Assembly: GCF_000211475.1 (NCBI RefSeq)
Contig: NC_015474.1
Location: 806,001 to 870,000 of the forward strand
Direction of reading: 5' to 3'
From: Pyrococcus sp. NA2
GTDB lineage: Archaea; Methanobacteriota_B; Thermococci; Thermococcales; Thermococcaceae
DNA: 64,000 bases
In this document: piece after piece, positions 1 through 6,822 of the stretch
How positions within the stretch are numbered: position 1 is the stretch's first letter
Layout: each line of letters starts with the position of its first letter
Notes under the pieces: generated by a model
Database searches by the model: none
What the model saw: the letters and a program-made list of their open reading frames with translations, nothing else
Told to the model about the DNA's origin: nothing
Program-made: the position numbers and the translations under genes

Positions 1-244
1 GCAATGTAGTTATGACTTCTTTCACACTTTTCTTCATGTCCCTCCAAATTGTCTCCTCGAATTCCTTTATCTTCTCAAGGCTATCACTTCTCATACTTAG
101 GTGAAAGGCCAGGGCCTTTGCCTCCCTTCTATCTAGCACAGTGAAGAGGATTACCTTGGCATTCTTCCTTTTTGCGACTGAGAATCCATACAATGCGGCC
201 TTTTGGCTCCATTTGCTACCATCAATCAGCACGAGTATCCTCAT
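1..244 (-). CDS. Universal stress protein (UspA-like), 3' part outside window
   Basis: About 81 N-terminal residues are visible; the rest lies before base 1. The opening beta strand followed by a glycine-serine turn (MRILVLIDGSKWSQKAALYG) is the usual start of a Usp domain, an alpha/beta fold that often binds ATP. An ATG at 250 overlaps the stop of the upstream transporter gene, but the GGGGG just before it is too close; the ATG at 244 lies six bases after that purine tract and is preferred. It is the last visible gene of a minus-strand run in which two Usp genes flank a transporter, which suggests a role tied to that transporter. The exact ligand cannot be told. Confidence 0.75.
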   Translation of the reverse strand, partial: MRILVLIDGSKWSQKAALYGFSVAKRKNAKVILFTVLDRREAKALAFHLSMRSDSLEKIKEFEETIWRDMKKSVKEVITTL

Positions 245-246
245 TT

Positions 247-1509
247 TCATCCCCCATATCTTGCCATGAGTATCAACGTGCCGAGTCCAACCGTTAGGAT
301 CATAACTATCATTCCTATCTTTAAGAAATCCTTGAATGAAATTTTAATGTTCTCCCTGTATGCAATTCCGAGAACGACAACGTTTGCACTTGCTCCAATT
401 GCTGTTCCGTTTCCTCCCAAGCAGGCTCCAAGGCTGAGAGCCCACCAGAGTGGGTAAATATTAAGATGGGCGCTCATGCTCTTTATTAGAGGTATCATTG
501 TAGCTGTAAATGGTATGTTATCAATTATTGCGCTCAGCAAAGCTGAGATCCAGGAAATCATTAGTATGGCCTCATTCTCATTACTTATATGACCTACAAG
601 CCATCTTCCAACTGCATCTATTAGACCAGTTTCTTCCAGTCCACCCACGATTATGAATAGACCTCCAAAGAAAAAGAGAGTGGCCCATTCTACCTTTTCT
701 AATGCGACCTCCGGTGGTATCTTACTCCATAACAATAATATGGAAGCTCCAACAAGGGCAACCACTGCAGGTTCTATCCCCAAAGTATCGTGAAGGAAGA
801 AGGTAAGAATTACAAATCCTATCACGATTATTGATTTTCTAAATAACTCTTTATCCCTTATTGCTTCCCTCTCATCTAAGTACATGACACTTTTCACCTC
901 TATACGGCTTCTGAAGGTTTTCCTGTATAGGACGTATACCAAGAGGATCATGACAAGGAGATCGGAAAATGCTATGGGAGTCATATTAGCTATGAATTCA
1001 TTAAAGCTAAGATTCGCGGCTGACGCTATCATTATATTCGGAGGATCCCCAATTAGAGTTGCCGTGCCTCCTATGTTAGATGCAAATATCTCGGCCAAAA
1101 GGTATGGAACTGGATTCACCATCATTTGCCTTGTAATATAGAGGAGCATGGGTGTTAATAATAACACGGTTGTTACATTGTCCAAGAAGGCACTTACAAC
1201 TGCAGTAGTTATCGAGAAAAGGATGAGAACCTTTAATGGGTCTCCCTTGGAGATTTTTGCAACTTTTATTGCAACATATTCAAAAAGGCCACTCTCCTTA
1301 CTTATGTTAACTATCACCATCATCCCCGTGAGAAGAAGAATTGTGTCGAGGTCAAGATACTCTGGAACTTTTTCCCAGGGAACGATTCCTAGCATGAGAA
1401 CTATAGATGCCCCAACCATGGCAGCCACGGTTCTGTGAATCCTCTCACTAATTATTGCCATGTACACAGCTATGAATATCCCAAGTGCTATTCCTTCAAG
1501 CAGGTCCAT
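247..1509 (-). CDS. ArsB/NhaD-type ion transporter (SLC13/ion transporter superfamily)
   Basis: The 420-residue protein is almost entirely hydrophobic with roughly 11-12 membrane segments. It has two internally related signature loops, GGTATLIGDPPN near residue 148 and GGNGTAIGASANV near residue 365, which mark the inverted-repeat transport core of the ArsB/NhaD/P-protein/DASS group. These families move arsenite, sodium/protons or dicarboxylates, and substrate cannot be assigned from sequence. A strong ribosome site (GAGGAGG) stands just before the ATG. It lies 12 bases after one Usp gene and overlaps the start region of another, so a Usp-transporter-Usp operon is likely. Confidence 0.85.
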   Translation of the reverse strand: MDLLEGIALGIFIAVYMAIISERIHRTVAAMVGASIVLMLGIVPWEKVPEYLDLDTILLLTGMMVIVNISKESGLFEYVAIKVAKISKGDPLKVLILFSITTAVVSAFLDNVTTVLLLTPMLLYITRQMMVNPVPYLLAEIFASNIGGTATLIGDPPNIMIASAANLSFNEFIANMTPIAFSDLLVMILLVYVLYRKTFRSRIEVKSVMYLDEREAIRDKELFRKSIIVIGFVILTFFLHDTLGIEPAVVALVGASILLLWSKIPPEVALEKVEWATLFFFGGLFIIVGGLEETGLIDAVGRWLVGHISNENEAILMISWISALLSAIIDNIPFTATMIPLIKSMSAHLNIYPLWWALSLGACLGGNGTAIGASANVVVLGIAYRENIKISFKDFLKIGMIVMILTVGLGTLILMARYGG

Positions 1510-1521
1510 TTTTAAGCCTCC

Positions 1522-2070
1522 TCAGTAGATTATAACTGGTTTAGCAACATTTTGGAGTATTCTGAAGACTGTTGGGCTAATTTGGTGAGTTTTAGTTGTT
1601 CCAGCTCCGTAGTGTCTCGAGATTATTATTATATCGAAATTTCTTGATTCCTCCTCTACAACATCAGCCTTATTCCCCAATTTTATCTTGCTTGATATTG
1701 AATGTTCAAGGTTAAGGGTGATTATACTCTCTCTTGTCGTGTTCAAAACTTCCTCTCCTCTCTCCAATTCATTCTTTCTGAATAATTCAGAATCCTTCTC
1801 TCCAATGGTCTCCCTTATCAGTCTGCATATCTCCTCATCAATTACATACACCAGCTGTATTTTTATTCCAGGATAAGAGGATATATATTCAAGTACGCTT
1901 TGAGGGAGGGGCTCTGAGTATCTATCAAGCGGGAGGAGAATGCTCTTTATCTTAGGTAATGTTAACTCTTCTTCAGTTAGAAGAAACTCTCTATAGGCCT
2001 TAACTATTTCTTCATATCTGGCTTCAACATTCTTAAACTTCCTCAAAATTAAATTGGAAAAGAAACTCAC
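1522..2070 (-). CDS. Universal stress protein (UspA-like)
   Basis: A longer frame reaches up to 2163 but runs through the S27ae gene; the likely start is the GTG at 2070, preceded by AGGTGATATC and placed 10 bases after the S27ae stop, giving 182 residues. Residues about 40-182 read as a Usp alpha/beta domain: a first strand KIKSILLPLDR, a strand ending in VYVID, the core strand FDIIIISRHYGAG, and a final strand AKPVIIY. The usual GxxGS nucleotide loop is replaced by SRHYGAGTTK, so ATP binding is doubtful. The N-terminal 35 residues are an unassigned helical extension. It is co-oriented with ribosomal protein genes upstream and the transporter downstream. Confidence 0.75.
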   Translation of the reverse strand: MSFFSNLILRKFKNVEARYEEIVKAYREFLLTEEELTLPKIKSILLPLDRYSEPLPQSVLEYISSYPGIKIQLVYVIDEEICRLIRETIGEKDSELFRKNELERGEEVLNTTRESIITLNLEHSISSKIKLGNKADVVEEESRNFDIIIISRHYGAGTTKTHQISPTVFRILQNVAKPVIIY

Positions 2071-2080
2071 GATATCACCT

Positions 2081-2236
2081 TCACTTCTTCTTCCATTCCG
2101 TGTATCCACACCTCCCGCATGCCCACCTATCGCCATGATCCGCCATGAAGACTCCCGGGCCACATCTTGGGCAGAATTTATTTTTCCTGATGACCTTTCC
2201 GTCCTTCACTATATAAAGCTTCCACTTCTGGCCCAT
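2081..2236 (-). CDS. rps27ae: 30S ribosomal protein S27ae
   Basis: This short gene encodes 51 residues beginning [20 protein letters not shown] and ending in EWKKK. It carries a C4 zinc ribbon: CPRC near residue 22 and CGRC near residue 40, the defining feature of archaeal/eukaryotic S27ae. The protein is a structural component of the small ribosomal subunit. The ATG directly follows the S24e stop (TGAATG), the common archaeal pairing of these two genes. Length and zinc-ligand spacing match the family. The gene is too short for ordinary length cutoffs and is masked by an overlapping longer frame. Confidence 0.95.
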
Positions 2237-2536
2237 TCACTCTCCCCCCTCTTCCTTTATTATCCCATCTCTAATCAGGATGTACTTTGGCTCTATGTAG
2301 AACATCCTATCCTTGTCATAGTAATACTTTGCATAGCCCTTCGATTTGTAGCTACCGAAATAGCTCCTGATGTACTGTATAACGGTAGTCTCTGGATTTA
2401 AATCAAGCATCGCAACTAGTTTGCCCTTGACTTCCTTTCTACTTGGCGTTGGTTCCCCTGGGTGGTATATTTCAAAGTATATCTCCTTTCTTCCAATGAG
2501 CTTATTTTCCCTAATCTCGGTAATTTTGATCTCCAT
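2237..2536 (-). CDS. rps24e: 30S ribosomal protein S24e
   Basis: The 99-residue product opens [19 protein letters not shown] and contains the S24e core [19 protein letters not shown] followed by a basic [17 protein letters not shown] stretch (here [16 protein letters not shown]). It is a small-subunit ribosomal protein of archaea and eukaryotes. Its start lies inside the end of the dephospho-CoA kinase gene (26-base overlap) and its stop abuts the S27ae start, indicating translational coupling in one transcript. Confidence 0.95.
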   Translation of the reverse strand: MEIKITEIRENKLIGRKEIYFEIYHPGEPTPSRKEVKGKLVAMLDLNPETTVIQYIRSYFGSYKSKGYAKYYYDKDRMFYIEPKYILIRDGIIKEEGGE

Positions 2537-3062
2537 TCTTAACCACCTCCATTTCTCTTAATATTTTCGCACACCTGCGTTTGCATTCCTCTGTCACCTT
2601 TATAAGCACTATGCCTTCCCTAGGTTGACCATAAATAACTATCGCTCCATAAGGTGCATAGAGGACTGCGGGTATCGTGGCGAGATCCTCCTCTCCATTA
2701 ATTATTATATGAACTCGCTTTCCGGAAGATATCAGTGAGTATGCCTTCTTAATGACCTTCAACAAAGGGAGTGTAATAACACCTGGGGGATTTTTAACCG
2801 TCATTATAACTCCATTAACGTTTATTTTAGGCTTATATTCTCTTCTCTCAGTTTTATGGTCATATATTGCGAGGACTGGATTTAAGCCAACTTTCAACAC
2901 GTTCTCCGTTACTACATCTCCTACCGTAATAAGAAGTGACTCTCTTTCAACGATTTCCCTAACTTTTAAGTACGGTTCTGGCATTTTCCCTGGGATAAGC
3001 TGACCTATTGGCTTTTTTAACTCTCTTCTCAACTTCTCAGGCAATTTGAACAGTACTCTCAT
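2511..3062 (-). CDS. GTP-dependent dephospho-CoA kinase (DUF359 family)
   Basis: The 183-residue protein matches the archaeal DUF359 family, shown in Thermococcus kodakarensis to be the last enzyme of coenzyme A synthesis, phosphorylating dephospho-CoA with GTP. Visible signatures are the N-terminal [17 protein letters not shown], the central [12 protein letters not shown] and YDHKTER, the VKNPPGVIT segment, and [16 protein letters not shown] near residue 125. It has no P-loop and is unrelated to bacterial CoaE, consistent with the family. It overlaps the end of spt4 by one base and the start of S24e by 26, so it is made with transcription and ribosome components. Confidence 0.88.
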   Translation of the reverse strand: MRVLFKLPEKLRRELKKPIGQLIPGKMPEPYLKVREIVERESLLITVGDVVTENVLKVGLNPVLAIYDHKTERREYKPKINVNGVIMTVKNPPGVITLPLLKVIKKAYSLISSGKRVHIIINGEEDLATIPAVLYAPYGAIVIYGQPREGIVLIKVTEECKRRCAKILREMEVVKNGDQNYRD

Positions 3063-3247
3063 CAGCGCACCCTTACTGCATATTTTCCTGGAACTTTTGC
3101 CCCGATCTTCTTTGCTATCTCACTATTTTCAACGTCTACCACTATGACCAAATCGAACCATTCTTCGCTAAGATCTCTGCTCCCACATACTGGACATTGA
3201 TCCTCTGTAGTTATGTAGTGACAGTTTCTACAGGCCTTTTCACTCAC
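3062..3247 (-). CDS. spt4: Transcription elongation factor Spt4 (RpoE'')
   Basis: The 61-residue protein begins with a zinc ribbon (CRNC near residue 6 and CPVCG near residue 18) followed by the conserved Spt4 core SEEWFDLVIVVDVENSEIAKKIG. Spt4 binds Spt5 and forms the processivity clamp factor of archaeal RNA polymerase. Its ATG overlaps the end of rpoE by four bases, the standard archaeal rpoE-spt4 arrangement. Length is normal for the family. Confidence 0.95.
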   Translation of the reverse strand: MSEKACRNCHYITTEDQCPVCGSRDLSEEWFDLVIVVDVENSEIAKKIGAKVPGKYAVRVR

Positions 3248-3810
3248 TTCTTACCCTCCTTCTCCTTCTTTTTCTCCTTTTCAATCCATTCGAATTTTCC
3301 AAGTCCTGGCTGTCTCATTGTCAGACCGATCCTATTTTCTCTTATGACTCTACTTTTTGGACTTACAGTTATTATCCTAGCTCTAACGGCGTCTCCAATT
3401 TTGAGTAGATATTTTTTCTCCTTTCCAACGAATTGCTTATTCCTCTCATCGTAAACCACGTAATCGTCCATTAGCTGGCTTATGTGAACTAGGCCATCCA
3501 TGGGTCCTATCCTCACGAAGGCTCCAAAAGGTACAACATCAACTACCGTCCCCTCAACGACTTCATGTTGCTTTGGTTCCCATACTAAAACATCAAAGGT
3601 AACCTCATGATAAGTGGCTCCATCCCCCGGGACTATTATCCCATCACCAACTTCCTTAACCTCAACAATGGAGAGAATAACACCTTCATCCCTATCATAT
3701 TTTCCCTCATATATCTCCCTTAGAACTGTCATTGCGGCCTCTTTTGGATCCATTGTAAACATTCTTGGGGGTATCCTAACGACATCCTTCACTGTTACTA
3801 TCTTGTACAT
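3244..3810 (-). CDS. rpoE: DNA-directed RNA polymerase subunit Rpo7 (E')
   Basis: The 188-residue protein has the N-terminal tip domain of Rpo7 (MYKIVTVKDVVRIPPRMF) and, from about residue 80, an S1/OB RNA-binding domain (GTVVDVVPFGAFVRIGPMDG, then LVHISQLMDDY). Rpo7 pairs with Rpo4 to form the polymerase stalk, which helps promoter opening and binds emerging RNA. The last 20 residues are lysine/glutamate-rich. It is the first gene of the tight rpoE-spt4-dephospho-CoA kinase-S24e-S27ae run and starts 40 bases after the pyrophosphatase stop. Confidence 0.95.
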   Translation of the reverse strand: MYKIVTVKDVVRIPPRMFTMDPKEAAMTVLREIYEGKYDRDEGVILSIVEVKEVGDGIIVPGDGATYHEVTFDVLVWEPKQHEVVEGTVVDVVPFGAFVRIGPMDGLVHISQLMDDYVVYDERNKQFVGKEKKYLLKIGDAVRARIITVSPKSRVIRENRIGLTMRQPGLGKFEWIEKEKKKEKEGKK

Positions 3811-3849
3811 CTTATTCCCTCCAGAGTTTTGAAAAAAGAAAGGAAGATA

Positions 3850-4386
3850 TCACTCCTTCTTTCCAAACTTCTCCTTGTACATCTCTATTGCCCTTAGTAT
3901 TTCTCTCTTAGCAGCTTCTGCTCCTTCCCATCCCTCAACTATGATCTCCTTTCCTTCCAACTCCTTGTACCTCTTGAAGAAGTGGGCTATCTCATCAAGG
4001 AATGCCTTTGGAACGTCACTTATGTCCTTCCAGTCCTTGAAGTATGGATCCTCAACTGGAACTGCCAGTATCTTGTAATCCTTGTCTCCACTGTCTATCA
4101 TCTTGAAGAGCCCTATTGGTCTAGCCTCAATTATCGTCAATGGGTAAGTTGGCTCCCTCATGATGACCATTATGTCAAAAGGATCATCATCTTCATACCA
4201 TGTTCTTGGTATTATTCCGTAATCGACTGGATAATGGAAGGGCGTGTAGAGAACCCTGTCCAATTTTAGGAGCCCAGTCTTCTTATCCAGCTCATACTTG
4301 TTTCTGCTTCCCTTTGGTATCTCTATTATTGCATAAACAACCTCAGGGACGTTTGGCCCAGGCTCAAGGTCGTGGAAGGGGTTCAT
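3850..4386 (-). CDS. ppa: Inorganic pyrophosphatase
   Basis: This is a family I soluble pyrophosphatase of 178 residues, hydrolysing pyrophosphate to phosphate to drive biosynthesis. It has the substrate-binding [17 protein letters not shown] near residue 22, the [12 protein letters not shown] segment, and the metal-binding signature DDDPFDIMV near residue 65, with further acidic ligands in [17 protein letters not shown]. The open frame extends to GTG codons at 4395, but GAGGTGGTG sits correctly for the ATG at 4386 ([12 protein letters not shown]), which matches the family start. A TATA-like AGTATTATAAAGCC about 50 bases upstream is a plausible promoter. Confidence 0.95.
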   Translation of the reverse strand: MNPFHDLEPGPNVPEVVYAIIEIPKGSRNKYELDKKTGLLKLDRVLYTPFHYPVDYGIIPRTWYEDDDPFDIMVIMREPTYPLTIIEARPIGLFKMIDSGDKDYKILAVPVEDPYFKDWKDISDVPKAFLDEIAHFFKRYKELEGKEIIVEGWEGAEAAKREILRAIEMYKEKFGKKE

Positions 4387-4450
4387 TTTCACCACCTCTC
4401 TTGCGGATTTCTTAAAGAATTGTCCTGGACTACATGGCTTTATAATACTT

Positions 4451-5296
4451 TTAAATTTTTAGCTCTTCCCACTTTTTCTTCATCAAAATTGCATCCCCCT
4501 CTATGTTTGGGCTTTCGCTGATGACAACGCCCCTTACCTTGAACTCCTTTAGAACCCTCAGGAGATCTTCCCACTTAAGATCGCTATCTTGAAGGTTCAG
4601 ATGCCTTTTCTCTCCCTTTTCTCCATATTCTATTCCGCTTATGTGAATATGCATGTTATTGAGAGCTTCTCTGCCAAGTTCACTCTCGATTAATGTCAGC
4701 ATTTCCCTCCATTCTTCCTCCGAGTTGCATTTTCCCTTGTTCCTAGCGTGAGCGTGAGCGAAGTCTATGGCCGGTAATACCATTTCCAATTCTTGGCTGA
4801 GGTTTACTAGCTCTTTCAACTCTCCAAACTGGGTCTGCTTGCCGGTTAGTTCTGGCCTTAACCAAACTTTTATACCTTTATCAAGGAGTTCTCTTTCAAT
4901 GTCCTTAAGTGCAAGCTTTATATTCTCATAAACTTTCTCCTTAGGCTGATTCAAATAATAACCAGCGTGAAACACCAAACTCCATCCTCCAGCCTCGTAA
5001 AGTCTTTCAGCACTTTGTACAATTCTCCTCTTACTGGCTTCAACTTTCTCTTTTTCCTTTGCATTTAAGTTTATGTAATAGGGTGCATGGGCCGTTAAAA
5101 TCACATCATTTTTCTGGGCAACATACTTAATCTTCTTGGCAAGCTCCGGCTTTATGTTGATTCCCCTAACGAACTCCAGTTCCATCGCATCAAGGCCAAG
5201 TTCCCTAACCCTTTCAATTCCGGCTATCGTTGAAGGTTTTGGTGTTGATAGTGGGATTCCGGCAGTTCCAAATCTGAGCTTATCGATCTTAAACAT
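4451..5296 (-). CDS. Endonuclease IV-like TIM-barrel protein (AP endonuclease family 2)
   Basis: The 281-residue protein follows the endonuclease IV/xylose isomerase-like TIM-barrel pattern. Candidate metal ligands are the histidines of [13 protein letters not shown] near residue 68 and [12 protein letters not shown] near residue 107, a glutamate in RPELTGK near 147, [11 protein letters not shown] near 177, [11 protein letters not shown] near 215 and the glutamate of VISESPN near 257. Endonuclease IV cuts DNA 5' of abasic sites using three zinc ions; related barrels are sugar isomerases, so DNA repair is the favoured but unproven role. It stands alone between pyrophosphatase and a divergent promoter region at 5297-5387. 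Confidence 0.75.
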   Translation of the reverse strand: MFKIDKLRFGTAGIPLSTPKPSTIAGIERVRELGLDAMELEFVRGINIKPELAKKIKYVAQKNDVILTAHAPYYINLNAKEKEKVEASKRRIVQSAERLYEAGGWSLVFHAGYYLNQPKEKVYENIKLALKDIERELLDKGIKVWLRPELTGKQTQFGELKELVNLSQELEMVLPAIDFAHAHARNKGKCNSEEEWREMLTLIESELGREALNNMHIHISGIEYGEKGEKRHLNLQDSDLKWEDLLRVLKEFKVRGVVISESPNIEGDAILMKKKWEELKI

Positions 5297-5387
5297 AATT
5301 GCCCCCAGGATTAATTAGGCACATCTAAATTTTAAAACTTAGGAAATCCTTAAATAATTTCTGGCTAGAAAAGGAGTTGGTGGTAAA

Positions 5388-5693
5388 ATGAGCGTGATAA
5401 TCGAGTTCTCTATAGTTCCCCTCGGCAAGGAGGTCAGCATAAGCAAATACGTTGCCAAGGTCATTGAACTCCTTGAGAAAAAAGGTGTGAAATATGAGTT
5501 GACCCCTATGGGGACTATAATTGAAGTGGGATCCCTCAAAGAAGGCCTCGATCTGATAAGAGAGGCTCATGAAATGATGTTTGAGTTCAATTTTGAGAGA
5601 GTTTTAACTACAATAAGGATCGACGATAGGAGGGATAAGGAGAGGAGCATGGAGGATAAGGTGAAATCAGTGATGGAGAAGGTGAGAGTGTGA
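5388..5693 (+). CDS. MTH1187/YkoF-type thiamine-binding-like protein (DUF77)
   Basis: The 101-residue protein is a small alpha/beta ferredoxin-like domain. The opening VIIEFSIVPLGKEVSISKYV, the central VKYELTPMGTIIEV and the terminal RIDDRRDK are hallmarks of the DUF77/MTH1187 family, members of which bind thiamine or hydroxymethylpyrimidine and form oligomers. The function in archaea is unsettled. A GGAGTTGGTGG ribosome site precedes the ATG. It ends four bases before the DUF373 gene and the two are probably co-transcribed from a TATA box in the AT-rich spacer shared with the divergent endonuclease IV-like gene. Confidence 0.8.
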   Translation: MSVIIEFSIVPLGKEVSISKYVAKVIELLEKKGVKYELTPMGTIIEVGSLKEGLDLIREAHEMMFEFNFERVLTTIRIDDRRDKERSMEDKVKSVMEKVRV

Positions 5694-5697
5694 GAGG

Positions 5698-6822
5698 ATG
5701 AAGATCCTGATTTTGGCAATAGATAGGGATAATGACTTTGGTGTAAAGGCGAACGTGAAAGGCCCAGTTGTCGGAAGGGATAGATGTCTTGAAGCCGCTG
5801 TGAAGCTTAGCTTGGCCGATCCTGAGGATAGTGATGCAAACACATTATTTGCAGCCATAAAACTCTACGATGAGCTTAAGGAGAGTGGGAAATTCGAAGG
5901 TATTGAAGTTGCCTTAATAACTGGTCATCATAATGTTGGCGTTGAAAGTGATCTGGAACTTAGTAGGCAACTGGATGAAGTCCTTGCAAAGTTTCCAGCT
6001 GATGGTGTAATACCAGTGACCGATGGAGCTGAGGATGAGCAAATATTTCCAATAATCTCATCAAAGGTTCCGATTGTTAGTACGAGGAGGGTTGTAGTTA
6101 AGCAGAGTCCAGGGATAGAGACAACCTGGTATATAATAGTTAGATACATAAAGGAACTCATGAGTGATCCGGAAATTTCCAAGGTGATTCTCGGAATTCC
6201 TGGGCTAATAGTTCTTTTGTATGGTATTGCAAAGATAGTGTCCCTAAAATATCCCGCAAGTACGCAAATAGTGTCGTCAACTGTTACGGGAGTCATAATG
6301 CTGATCGTTGGTGGTTATTTCTTCTCGAAGGGGTTCAAGATACAGCCAATAGCTTCACTCGTGAGGATTGTCAGTAGGGGTCTGATAACCTTCATAGGTG
6401 TTGTAACGGGTTTCATAGTTATACTGGGCGGAGCAATAAACGTCTACATAACTCTCGAAAGCATTGCTGAGAAAATGATTGGTGGGATTCCAACGAGCGA
6501 GTTAATAGCAATTCTCATATATCTGAACGCCGTTAATAAGTACTTCATTCTTGGGCTTGGAATAATGATCGCTGGAAAGATAATTCAGGAGTACCTAAGG
6601 CGTAACCCTCATCTTTGGTATTACATTGCCGCTTTCCTTCTATTGCCGGCATTTTGGAAGGTTATCGATTTAATAACCTTATATTCAAATCCGTTGGTAA
6701 GGAGAGGCGCCGAAGCATACATAGGAGGGATCCTTTTAGTCCTCTTAGATTTAGGGATAAGCATCATGGTAAGCATCAAATTAAGAGAGAAAATGAGGAG
6801 GTGGGCTACTTCCTCCTCTTAA
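5698..6822 (+). CDS. DUF373 family membrane protein
   Basis: The 374-residue protein has a soluble N-terminal domain (about residues 1-145) beginning KILILAIDRDNDFGVKANVK and containing DPEDSDANTLFAAIKLYDEL and an acidic VTDGAEDEQIFP loop. About six to seven membrane segments follow and the C-terminus is basic. This is the archaeal DUF373 architecture, of unknown function; the aspartate-rich N-terminal strand-loop resembles a nucleotide- or metal-binding alpha/beta fold, which is inference only. It is coupled to the DUF77 gene and converges with the surface-protein gene on the other strand, overlapping it by 17 bases. Confidence 0.8.
   Translation: MKILILAIDRDNDFGVKANVKGPVVGRDRCLEAAVKLSLADPEDSDANTLFAAIKLYDELKESGKFEGIEVALITGHHNVGVESDLELSRQLDEVLAKFPADGVIPVTDGAEDEQIFPIISSKVPIVSTRRVVVKQSPGIETTWYIIVRYIKELMSDPEISKVILGIPGLIVLLYGIAKIVSLKYPASTQIVSSTVTGVIMLIVGGYFFSKGFKIQPIASLVRIVSRGLITFIGVVTGFIVILGGAINVYITLESIAEKMIGGIPTSELIAILIYLNAVNKYFILGLGIMIAGKIIQEYLRRNPHLWYYIAAFLLLPAFWKVIDLITLYSNPLVRRGAEAYIGGILLVLLDLGISIMVSIKLREKMRRWATSSS

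Noticed and set aside
2071-2163. 31-residue N-terminal extension of the Usp protein
   Set aside because: It is the S27ae zinc-ribbon gene read in another frame; a GTG with ribosome site at 2070 explains the real start.
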